Source of the DNA: Gammaproteobacteria bacterium
GTDB lineage: Bacteria > Pseudomonadota > Gammaproteobacteria > Ga0077536
Assembly: GCA_021773835.1 (NCBI GenBank)
Contig: JAJFJQ010000032.1
Location: forward strand, 1 to 64,000
Length of the DNA: 64,000 nucleotides
Reading direction: 5' to 3'
Shown here piece after piece: positions 1 through 8,169 of the stretch (position 1 is the stretch's first letter; each line of letters opens with the position of its first letter). The position numbers and the translations under genes are program-made. The notes beneath the pieces are model-generated. The model worked only from the letters and a program-made list of their open reading frames with translations. It ran no database searches and was not told the DNA's origin.

Positions 1-3000
1 TCGGGTGGTGTGTTGAGTTTCACGGCGGGTCAGGACTTCGAGGCGATGTCGGATGCGGATGGTGACAACGTCTACGACGTCGATGTTCGGGTGTTCGATG
101 GATTGACGAACGTCGATCAGAGTGTGGCGGTGACCTTAACGGGCGTGAACGATAACGCACCGTTTTTCACCTCAGGTACGGCATTCAATGTGGCGGAGAA
201 CACGACCGCGATTACAACGGTGACGGCGACGGATGCAGATATTCCCGCAGACACCGTAACCTTCACGATCGCGGGTACGGGTGCGGACGATGGATTTTTT
301 AATATAACCAGTGGTGGGGTATTGACCTTTGCGGCGGCGCCCGACTTCGAGGCATCGCTCGATACCGACACCAATAACGTCTACGACGTCGATGTCCGGG
401 CATTTGATGGCGTCAATGCCACCGTACAGAGCATCGCCGTAACTGTAGATCCGATCAACGAAGCTCCTGATGTTACTGCCCCTGCGTCCATTGGCGCGGT
501 CACCACTACGGTAAACCTAAACGGGCAGATCTCTGTCAGTGATCCCGACGCGGAAACGGTCGATTTGACCTTCACCATTACCTCTGATGAAGCCGGTTCG
601 ACCATAACGTTTTCGGATACGACTGGTCTGGTTGTGAGCGGTAACGGTGGTAATGCCGTGACCCTCGCCGGCACCCTGGCGGAGCTTACCAACGCGCTAA
701 CGAACGACATTACTTACAACTTCACTCTCGACAGTACCTTAACCGTTACCATCAACGACGGCGGCAGCTCCGGTGCCGGCGGCCCGCTGATGGACATGGA
801 GACGATCAACGTCAATTTCAACGCGCCACCCGTTATCGCCAATATTAGCGGCGACACGCTGGCCTATGTGGAAGACGATGGCCCGCGGATCATCGATCAA
901 GGAACCGTAGCGACATTGACGGACGCGGATACCCCAAGTCTCGACTCCGGCTCCCTGAACGTCACGATCTCAAGCGGAACGCCGGGCGAGGACGTATTGG
1001 GCATCGTCACTAGCGGCACCCCGCTGTCACTTAGCGCCGGAATGAGCGCGGGCAGTGTCGTCAGCGTCAGCGGCACTGCCATCGGCACGGTACAGGCCGG
1101 CGGTACCGGCGCTGGCGAAGATCTCCTCATCGTTTTTGACCAGGCCGTGGGTAACGCGACCTTAAGCCGCGTACAGACCTTAATGCAGTTTATTAGCTAC
1201 GAAAATACGAACACCGCAGATCCGAACAATGTGAGTCGCAATATTTCTTTTGTCGTGACTGACGGCGCGGGCGGGACGAGCAACACGGAAATCGCAACGG
1301 TAACGATCGCCGATTTGAACGATGCGCCTGTGATTCCGGGCGCCGCATTCGGCAATCTACCGAGCATCGACGAAGACGCTACGACCGCGCCACTGGATGG
1401 CAACACGTCGATCGGCACACTGGTCTCATCGATCGTCTCGTTCGGCACGAACATCACGGATGTCGACGACACCACGGTTGGCATCGCGGTCACCGGGGCT
1501 GACACGGCGCTTGGCGATTGGTACTTTACTACCGACGGTGGCCTAGATTGGAATCTGCTTGCCAATGCCGGCAGTGGACCAAGCGATACCAGTGCGCGCC
1601 TGCTGGCAGCGGACGGCAACAACAAGGTTTACTTCGCCCCGCGCGACGTCGGCTCGGGTAACGCAACCATTACCTTCCATGCTTGGGATCTCGATAACGT
1701 CGGTAGCGATCCGGACGGCACGACCGGCGACTTGAGTGTCGCAACCGGCACCGGCACGGGGGGCTCCACCCCCTACAGTACAGCGACCGGCACATCGACG
1801 ATCACCGTTGATGCCGTCGGTGGCGGCATTGTAAACGTCATCGACGTTACCACGCTCAACGGTACCGACGGTTTTAAAATCAGCGGTAACAACGGCAGTC
1901 TGACCATATCACTCGGCGATCAATTAGGCACGGCGATCGCCGGTATCGGCGACGTCAACGGCGATACCATCGCAGATTTCTTCGTCGGCGCGGGACGTGC
2001 GGAGCGGCCGGCCGAAGCGCCTACCGGAGGCCGGGGCTTGGGTTACGTCATCTATGGCTCGACGACCATCGGCGCGGATTTGGCCAATGGACTCGCCGGG
2101 TTCGGGGTCGAGACGCTCGATGGAACGGACGGCATCATCATCGGTGGGCCCGGACCTGGATCCCTAGCGCAGTTCGGCTTCACTGCTGACGGTGGTGGCG
2201 ACTTCAATGGTGATGGGATCGGTGATTTCATCGTTGGCACCAATGCTCAAGGCACACAAGGCAACGGCGGTTACGTCATATACGGCGACAACAACGGGAC
2301 ACATTTCAGTAATCTCGACGGGATCAACGCCGATGCGCTAAATGGCTTCGGGGATTTCAACGGTGACGGGGTCGACGACGGCGTTGAGTTCAGCGGGATC
2401 CCGACCTTTGGCGGGGTCGGGATTGAAACTGCGGTCGGTAACGCCGGCGATATCGACAACGACGGTATCGACGACATGTTGGTTGCAAACATACGTCTTG
2501 ACACCAACGGTAGCGACTCGGGTGACGCGTTTCTCATATTTGGCAACAACGCCACAGCGCTTGATGCGCTTAATCCCTTAGGCGGCGCCAACGGCACGGC
2601 CGTGTTGAGCTTCCCCGGCGATAGCGCGAACTCCTTCGTTGGCCGGTCGATTACCGGGATCGGCGATATCAACATGGATGGTTTCGATGACTTTCTTATT
2701 GGTGCGACCAGTGGTAACAACGATGGTAATGCCTATGTCATCTTCGGCGCTAGTCGAGCCAGTCTGGCGACACTTTCAACCAACATCAGCACCGGTAGCG
2801 GTGGTTTCACCAGCGGGTTGGATTCCCTCAATGGCTCGAACGGCGGCTTTGTCATCTCAGATGCCATTGCCAGCTCGATTTTGATCACAAAACTCGGTTT
2901 CTCGGCAGCTGGTATCGGTGATTTCAATGGCGATGGGATCGACGACTTTGCCGTCGGCTCGCTGACCCTCGGCTCGGTCCACGTCATTTATGGCAAGACC

Positions 3001-4086
3001 GGCGCGTGGAGCAATATAAACTTAACGACCGATCTTACCGGCACGACCGCGTCCTCGTTCGTTGCCAACGGTTTTACTATGATAGGTGGTCTCGGCCTCG
3101 GCGACGCTATCGACAACGCAGGCGACGTCAACGGCGACGGGCGTGACGATATTATCGTCGGTGCACCGGGTGAATCGAATGCGTACATCATTTTCGGTGT
3201 TGACGACGTTACCCCGTTATTGAGTACACCCAACATCCTACCGTTGTTAGGTCAACCAAATTACCTCACGCTTGACTTAACCAACAACAATGCAGCGAGC
3301 GGCACCAACGAGGGGTTTCAATTTATGTCCGGCGGTACGCTGTTCGGCGCCGGGGTGATGCTCGACGGTGGCGCTCTAGATACCAATGTAGGCGATTCCG
3401 TAGCCGGCATCGGCGACGTGAACAACGATGGCTTTGATGACGTTGCGGTTGGCGCGCCGTTCGCAGATCCTGACTTCGGGCTCAACCCGAACGCTGGGCA
3501 GGCCTACGTCGTCTTTGGCCAGGCTGGCTTTGCCGGCGGGCCGGGCGCTGCAGCACTGCCGCAAACCGCGAGTGCGGCCAGCGACATCCTGATTGGTTCC
3601 TCGGACCCTGATGATCTCAGCAGCGGGGGCTTCGCCGGCGTTGTCCAGCGTGCCGGCGCTGGCAACGACGTCCTGCGAGTTAATGGGACCGAGTTCCGGG
3701 TAGACGCTGGCAACGGCAACGACATCCTCACCCCCGACAGCCTCGACATTGATCTCGATTTTGCGAGCTTGACGAACAAACATACCTACAGCGACTTTGA
3801 GCAGATCCAACTGAACGGCTTCGGCGCGAATATGTTGTCGATCGACCTACGGGATGTCCTTGAGATGACTGGCGATACGTTCAACGAACTACTCGTCACT
3901 GGTGACGCCGGTATCGATGTTGTCACATCGATAGGTCAAGGTTGGGTCAATACCGGCACCGATTCGCGCAGCGTTGCTATCGACGACACCGGCGCCAGCG
4001 AGGCTGTAGATTTCGATATCTACGAAATAGCTGGTGTTGGCGCCACGCTTCTGATTGAGCAGGACTTGACCGCCACCATTAGCTGA
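1..4086 (+). CDS. Large cadherin/FG-GAP repeat adhesin, 5' end outside the window
   Basis: The reading frame is open from the first base, and the residues before the GTG at 10 match an internal repeat, so the true start lies upstream. About 1360 residues are visible. The first 145 are two cadherin-like repeats sharing a DxDxNNVYDVDVR-type motif. Ig/cadherin-like modules follow to about residue 620. Residues 640-1160 carry about eight FG-GAP (integrin alpha-like) repeats of the form GIGDxNGDGxDDFxVGA, which usually bind calcium and form a beta-propeller. The C-terminus has two weak RTX-like GxGND motifs (near GAGNDVLRV and GNGNDIL) and a tail typical of type I secreted giant adhesins. This points to a secreted or surface protein that could bind the matrix made by the neighbouring locus. 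No secretion genes are visible here. The repeat families are clear; substrate and partner are unknown. Confidence 0.85.
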   Translation, partial: SGGVLSFTAGQDFEAMSDADGDNVYDVDVRVFDGLTNVDQSVAVTLTGVNDNAPFFTSGTAFNVAENTTAITTVTATDADIPADTVTFTIAGTGADDGFFNITSGGVLTFAAAPDFEASLDTDTNNVYDVDVRAFDGVNATVQSIAVTVDPINEAPDVTAPASIGAVTTTVNLNGQISVSDPDAETVDLTFTITSDEAGSTITFSDTTGLVVSGNGGNAVTLAGTLAELTNALTNDITYNFTLDSTLTVTINDGGSSGAGGPLMDMETINVNFNAPPVIANISGDTLAYVEDDGPRIIDQGTVATLTDADTPSLDSGSLNVTISSGTPGEDVLGIVTSGTPLSLSAGMSAGSVVSVSGTAIGTVQAGGTGAGEDLLIVFDQAVGNATLSRVQTLMQFISYENTNTADPNNVSRNISFVVTDGAGGTSNTEIATVTIADLNDAPVIPGAAFGNLPSIDEDATTAPLDGNTSIGTLVSSIVSFGTNITDVDDTTVGIAVTGADTALGDWYFTTDGGLDWNLLANAGSGPSDTSARLLAADGNNKVYFAPRDVGSGNATITFHAWDLDNVGSDPDGTTGDLSVATGTGTGGSTPYSTATGTSTITVDAVGGGIVNVIDVTTLNGTDGFKISGNNGSLTISLGDQLGTAIAGIGDVNGDTIADFFVGAGRAERPAEAPTGGRGLGYVIYGSTTIGADLANGLAGFGVETLDGTDGIIIGGPGPGSLAQFGFTADGGGDFNGDGIGDFIVGTNAQGTQGNGGYVIYGDNNGTHFSNLDGINADALNGFGDFNGDGVDDGVEFSGIPTFGGVGIETAVGNAGDIDNDGIDDMLVANIRLDTNGSDSGDAFLIFGNNATALDALNPLGGANGTAVLSFPGDSANSFVGRSITGIGDINMDGFDDFLIGATSGNNDGNAYVIFGASRASLATLSTNISTGSGGFTSGLDSLNGSNGGFVISDAIASSILITKLGFSAAGIGDFNGDGIDDFAVGSLTLGSVHVIYGKTGAWSNINLTTDLTGTTASSFVANGFTMIGGLGLGDAIDNAGDVNGDGRDDIIVGAPGESNAYIIFGVDDVTPLLSTPNILPLLGQPNYLTLDLTNNNAASGTNEGFQFMSGGTLFGAGVMLDGGALDTNVGDSVAGIGDVNNDGFDDVAVGAPFADPDFGLNPNAGQAYVVFGQAGFAGGPGAAALPQTASAASDILIGSSDPDDLSSGGFAGVVQRAGAGNDVLRVNGTEFRVDAGNGNDILTPDSLDIDLDFASLTNKHTYSDFEQIQLNGFGANMLSIDLRDVLEMTGDTFNELLVTGDAGIDVVTSIGQGWVNTGTDSRSVAIDDTGASEAVDFDIYEIAGVGATLLIEQDLTATIS

Positions 4087-4681
4087 GTCGATTGTGAATA
4101 TCGCAGCGGGTTGTTTAATGACCGCGCTCGATTTGACAAAAGCGCAGCGCCGATGTGAGAAGGCGATGCCCGCTTACATTCTTGAATGGCGGTATCACCT
4201 ACCTGCGCAACGGTGGTGAGGCGATGTACCTAGATGTCTAGGCATCGAATCGAGCGGTAAACCAATCTGGCACGACAATCATTGCTGTCGAAATCCGATA
4301 CCAATATTGGCGCTATTACGTACTATTAGCAGCTAGTGGGATCGTTCGCCGACGGCCTCGCACTGACACGATGGCGTCGCCGCACCGAACGGTCCGTAAG
4401 AATTCTCAACGCTGTAGCAGCCTATACCCGAAATGCAGATACCGTCTATGCACGGTGTTCTCGGTGCTGAAGTTGCGGTCGATGAATTAGAGTGTTGTCG
4501 ACCGCGTCTAAAGTTCAACCAGCAGACCTCTAGCGGCGACAAATGCGAATACGTGGCGCGCGACTAAGCGTGCACGAGCGGCGTGGCACAAGGGTGTCGT
4601 TTGGGCAGGTAACGGCCCTTCTTGACAGGTCGGTTTCAGAATACCGAGCACATACCTTACACAATTCAGCATTTGGGGAAC
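4087..4681. other. Gap without a recognised gene
   Basis: No convincing gene was found in these roughly 600 bases. The only structure seen is a hairpin at about 4223-4246: arms CCTAGA and TCTAGG around a 2-base loop, with GATG/CATC outside. It has no T-run, so it is not called a terminator. The short ORFs here resemble no family known to me. Confidence 0.4.
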
Positions 4682-5361
4682 GCTTTTGAGGAATGTAATC
4701 GTATGGATGACCGTCTTCGCTTTATGGCTTGTCTATTCGATGGCAAAAAATGACCAGCGTGTGCCGTGAGTTCGGGATCGCCGGTAAACCGAATACAAGA
4801 TCTTTAATCATTATAAAGGCGCGGGCTCAGCGGGCTTGAAGGTAAACCCACCATCCCTATCGGTACCCCAATAAACTGCCTTGCCAAATCGATAGGGCGA
4901 TCATTAAGGATCATGCGTGAACATTGCACTTTGGGCACACCGAAGATCCGAGATTATTTGCGCAAGGAATACTTGCTGATCTGCACCAGATCCGCCGTGT
5001 GGTGGTTAACTCTCGGCATTGCTATCGAAAGCATAACGCCCGGCAATCCACAACCGAACTGGCGCGACGAGTGCGTGTACTTCACGCTGAAGTAAGAAAC
5101 AACCTGACGGTGCAGTGGCGGTGTTCTACGGTAGCTGCATCGATTCGACGAGCTCATTGAGATCTACAATAACGACCGTACACACCAGGCCTTGTTCGGA
5201 CGATATCCTGGCGACGTCTACAGACCGTTTTCGCGCGAATACTATTTGCCGGGTCCGTGCCACAATACACCTTCCATAAGCGCGGCCTGCGGGTTACACA
5301 ATGCGGGCCTTGTATCGGGTGGCGGCAACTTAACCGTGCCGCAGCGTTGAGTGGGCAGTAG
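4682..5361 (+). pseudogene. Decayed IS481-type transposase with internal deletion
   Basis: Pieces of one transposase appear in the right order but in changing frames. The N-terminus has FEECNRMDDRLRF and LFDGKK from 4685, then a stop at 4751. VCREFGI follows in another frame, then YKIFNHYK from 4794, RYPNKLPCQID from 4861, and LGTPKIRDYLRK after 4916. The text then jumps to AVWWLTLGI, PGNPQPN and YFTLK (to 5091), a stop, RFDELIEIYNNDRTHQAL from 5141, and in a shifted frame FHKRGLRVTQCG to a stop at 5359. This order matches IS481-family (integrase-core, DDE) transposases. About 130 residues between the helix-turn-helix part and the last catalytic segment are missing, so most of the catalytic core is gone. 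At least four frameshifts and two stops make it inactive. No terminal inverted repeats were identified. Confidence 0.85.
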
Positions 5362-5386
5362 GTAGATATAAGCGGGGCGCGCTGGT

Positions 5387-6352
5387 TTACCTTACCAGGG
5401 CTTGATAAGACCTTGCTTCTTCTTGTGGCACCGCGAGGAAGTTCAGGTCGTGTCGGTCACTTTGGTGTTCTTCAGCCAAAGTATCGGTTGCGCTCAAGGT
5501 TCCCGTCTGATGCATCCGGAAAAACGAATACTGTTTGGTGTCGAAGTATTGCTCGATTTCCCGCGCTCGTCGACGGCGCTCGGTTAAGATCTTCTCCAGT
5601 TCCGATCCGATAGAATTTTCCAGCCCATGCGCCGCGTCGAGTGGCCACAGCTCGAATATGATGACCGGACGATACTGGTCCACGACCTTGCTCAATCCTT
5701 GTAACACCTCAAGTTCCGCACCCTCGACGTCGATTTTGACTAAGGCTATCGGCGTATTGTCCGGCAAAAGAGTGGGTACGATTTCATCCCCGGTGGTGAC
5801 CGGTACTTGTAGCGAATTACTGAACCAGTTGTCGCCATAAACGCCGGACGCGATGGTCGCCGAGACATCTGTTGCCCCATTCAACATCAGCTCAGCGATG
5901 CCGCGATAATTTGATAGCGCAAACGGGACGACGCTGTGATGCTCAAGTTTATTCGCGCTGATGAGCCGTTGGAGATAGGCGCAGGCGAGCAGATTGGGCT
6001 CGAAGGCAACGTAGCGTCGAGTCCTGTCGATCGCGTCGAGAAGATACATGAACATCCCAATATTTGCCCCAATATCGAGTACCGCACCGCTTCGTTGCGG
6101 CAGTATCTGAGACAAAAGACTGAAAATGTCGGAGCCACGTTCGCTTAGGTATTGCTGGTCGGCGAAGTGGGTCCCGTTGTGGAGCCCAAGTGGAATTTTG
6201 AACGGCGTTCCATTGAAGCACGCGGTTATTTCTAGGTTCAATAACGACGACAAGCGCCAACTACGCCTCACAAGTGCCAACTTCGCGGCATCGATCTTCG
6301 AGGTTGTGATGTTAATTTTCATCGGCAGCGTCAATTTGCCATAGTTTCTCAC
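5387..6352 (-). CDS. FkbM-family methyltransferase
   Basis: This is a 321-residue SAM-dependent methyltransferase of the FkbM family. The SAM-binding loop VLDIGANIGMF lies at about residues 91-101, the acidic AFEPN motif at 116-120, and the family hallmark VKIDVEGAELEVLQGL at 205-220. Members usually O-methylate sugars or small molecules, and in polysaccharide loci they often methylate glycans. The listed start is a GTG; an in-frame ATG at 6322 (MKINITTSK) would remove 10 residues, and neither has a strong Shine-Dalgarno sequence. The gene is isolated, pointing toward the transposase relic, with about 380 empty bases upstream. The family is secure; the substrate is unknown. A role in modifying the exopolysaccharide is inference from position. 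Confidence 0.88.
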   Translation of the reverse strand: MRNYGKLTLPMKINITTSKIDAAKLALVRRSWRLSSLLNLEITACFNGTPFKIPLGLHNGTHFADQQYLSERGSDIFSLLSQILPQRSGAVLDIGANIGMFMYLLDAIDRTRRYVAFEPNLLACAYLQRLISANKLEHHSVVPFALSNYRGIAELMLNGATDVSATIASGVYGDNWFSNSLQVPVTTGDEIVPTLLPDNTPIALVKIDVEGAELEVLQGLSKVVDQYRPVIIFELWPLDAAHGLENSIGSELEKILTERRRRAREIEQYFDTKQYSFFRMHQTGTLSATDTLAEEHQSDRHDLNFLAVPQEEARSYQALVR

Positions 6353-6736
6353 GCTAGAGAATCGGTACGTCAGCCGATGCGGGGATGGAGTCGATAGTAC
6401 TCACGAGATAGCGCGATTGTCGGACGCATTGATGTCCGACGGCAAGATCCATAGGCCACTATAGCGCCAGCGGACCGACTGCAGTGCCAATATTTACCCC
6501 CACTGTGTGATGCATCGTCCAGGAAGGGTGGATGGGACATAGTGAAAATCGGCGCCGACGCTTCGTCGTCGTATAAGTGCCTCAAGTGATTGCTCGCTTG
6601 CTTCACGCCTACTCGAAGGAGCCGGCCGTATACGATTGTTGTGTGTGCAGAGTCGGACCAGATTGGGAATGGGATCGGGACGTTCGGCAAATCATCTACT
6701 GTGCAACCGGGATCTCACCTGAATTAAAGACAAAAA
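6353..6736. other. Gap without a recognised gene
   Basis: I see no supported gene between the methyltransferase and the PEP-CTERM terminator. The short ORFs on both strands look like chance frames. The promoter of the minus-strand methyltransferase should lie in the first part of this stretch, but no clear motif was found. Confidence 0.4.
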
Positions 6737-6760
6737 AAAGGCCCCCAGTTGGGGGCCTTT
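6737..6760 (-). terminator. Rho-independent terminator of the PEP-CTERM gene
   Basis: A perfect hairpin (AAAGGCCCCC, loop of 4, GGGGGCCTTT) is flanked by a run of eight A at 6732-6739. Read on the minus strand it is a GC-rich stem followed by eight T, 33 bases past the stop codon of the PEP-CTERM gene. Confidence 0.93.
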
Positions 6761-6792
6761 AATTTCGGTAGGGTTTCGCTTAGAGCGTCTTA

Positions 6793-7737
6793 CTACGCGC
6801 GGCGTCCACGGAAGCCGAGGAGACCAAGGCCAGCACCAAGCAGCGCGAGGGTCGCCGGTTCCGGGATACGGGTTGCCGAGAACTCAAGCGTCGCGTTCGC
6901 CTGTACCTGAACGCTACATGTTCCGACCCCCGGTGCAGCCGCGATACAGCTCGAGTCGTTCGTGCCGGTACCCGTTTCACCGAGGATTGTGTCGCCGACA
7001 TTGCCGGAAGCAGAATCCGCCCCAACATGATCCGATGCGGCGGCGACGATGTAGGGCGCTGCCAGCGTATCACTGATGAACAGATCGATGGTGGCAACGG
7101 TAAGGTCGTTCACCACATAATCTGTGTTGGTCAATGCGTCGATGAACTCAATATCCAAGGTCGCGTTACCACTCATCCGAGCGGTGGATAAGAGAGATGC
7201 CGCATTGCCAAATCCCGGTGACAGCGGGCCAACTGCGCCAGGTGAGGTCTGCAGTAGGTTCGCGCCCTGCGTGGGGTTAATGTCCACGGTACCGCCAGCG
7301 AGGAAGATGCCGTCATCGTAACCGGTGCCGGTCGCGTGATCGGCGCGTGTGCCGGTACCGTCCGGATCCGGATCCCAGTACAAGCTGAAGAAGGAATCGA
7401 CGTTGTATCCGGTTCCGACCGCTGCCGAGTCGACGTAATCGACCGAGCCCGCGACGAATCCGGGTAAGCTGTCGACAAAATTACCGAACACGAAGGTTAA
7501 TTCACCGCCGATGGTGCTAGTCAGGTCAATGACGTTGTGGCCCCACATAATGCCGGTATTACCGGGCGCCGTGGTGTCAGAGAATAAGATGTCGCCGGTT
7601 GTATTACCGAGACCCGTGAGAAAAGCCGAACCGCCGACGCTACCAGTACCGGTAGTATCGATTTGGATACCGCCGGCCCAGGCTGTCGAGCCTATCATTG
7701 CAGCGCTTAGAACGACTGCTAGTGTTAATTTTTTCAT
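6793..7737 (-). CDS. PEP-CTERM sorting-domain protein
   Basis: This 314-residue secreted protein is the visible substrate of the exosortase. It has a clear N-terminal signal peptide (MKKLTLAVVLSAAMIG, cleavage near AWA-GG). The last 23 residues form a classic PEP-CTERM tail: the PEP motif at 292-294, a hydrophobic stretch (LALLGAGLGLLG), then the basic FRGRR end. The middle is rich in Gly, Thr, Asp and Ser, typical of low-complexity surface proteins of this class, and names no function. A Shine-Dalgarno AGAGG sits just before the ATG. It is a single-gene unit with its own sigma-54-type promoter (7816-7831) and terminator. Exosortase A at 19404 presumably cleaves after the PEP motif and delivers the protein to the surface or matrix. 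The class is certain; the specific role is unknown. Confidence 0.95.
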   Translation of the reverse strand: MKKLTLAVVLSAAMIGSTAWAGGIQIDTTGTGSVGGSAFLTGLGNTTGDILFSDTTAPGNTGIMWGHNVIDLTSTIGGELTFVFGNFVDSLPGFVAGSVDYVDSAAVGTGYNVDSFFSLYWDPDPDGTGTRADHATGTGYDDGIFLAGGTVDINPTQGANLLQTSPGAVGPLSPGFGNAASLLSTARMSGNATLDIEFIDALTNTDYVVNDLTVATIDLFISDTLAAPYIVAAASDHVGADSASGNVGDTILGETGTGTNDSSCIAAAPGVGTCSVQVQANATLEFSATRIPEPATLALLGAGLGLLGFRGRRA

Positions 7738-7815
7738 TTCATAAACCTCTTTTGTGACGTTTTAGCTTGGGTATCCGACGTTGGATGCTCGATTACCCTA
7801 CCTGCCGTGATCATA

Positions 7816-7831
7816 AGCAAGCACCGTGCCA
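7816..7831 (-). promoter_or_regulatory. Sigma-54 promoter of the PEP-CTERM gene
   Basis: Read on the minus strand the sequence is TGGCACGGTGCTTGCT. It matches the RpoN consensus TGGCACG-N4-TTGCW, with the required ten bases between the GG and GC. It lies about 80 bases before the ATG of the PEP-CTERM gene, giving an inferred leader of about 65 bases. PrsK/PrsR with RpoN are known to control PEP-CTERM genes in other bacteria; those regulators are not in this window. Confidence 0.9.
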
Positions 7832-8169
7832 AAAAATATAATATTATTTATAATCAAATAGTTATGGAATTTTCGTTGGGCCGATGCTCGATTCTGACCG
7901 CGTAGTTGTAAAGTTTATTGACAGATTTTTGGACGCTTTTCCGGCAAAACGCGTGCGAAATCGGTGTGTTTTGCCAGGGTGGCATTATAACCGCATGATT
8001 TTTAAACATATTTTTTAATTTGCCGACAAAACATCGAGTGTAAAAATCATTAGAATCCTGCCTAAACCGCGGCCAACGGTTGTTTGCAGTTGAATGTCGC
8101 GCCCGTAAACGTTTCATCCATCGCTACCGCTATACTAGCGCACCTCTGTATTTCCGAAGAGTTATCTAC
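7832..8169. promoter_or_regulatory. AT-rich divergent promoter region before prsT
   Basis: This is the region between the sigma-54 promoter and the plus-strand prsT start. It is AT-rich near 7832-7860, where an RpoN activator or IHF could bind (inference). A -10-like TATACT is at 8131-8136 without a good -35 at the right distance. GAAGAG at 8156-8161 is the likely ribosome binding site for the ATG at 8170. Confidence 0.4.

Noticed and set aside
117-3810. Many long minus-strand ORFs inside the adhesin gene
   Set aside because: They are shadows of a repetitive, GC-rich coding frame and show no motif, start signal or conserved content.
8080-8169. 30-residue N-terminal extension of PrsT
   Set aside because: The extension hides the lipoprotein signal; the ATG at 8170 has a ribosome site and puts the lipobox in the right place.
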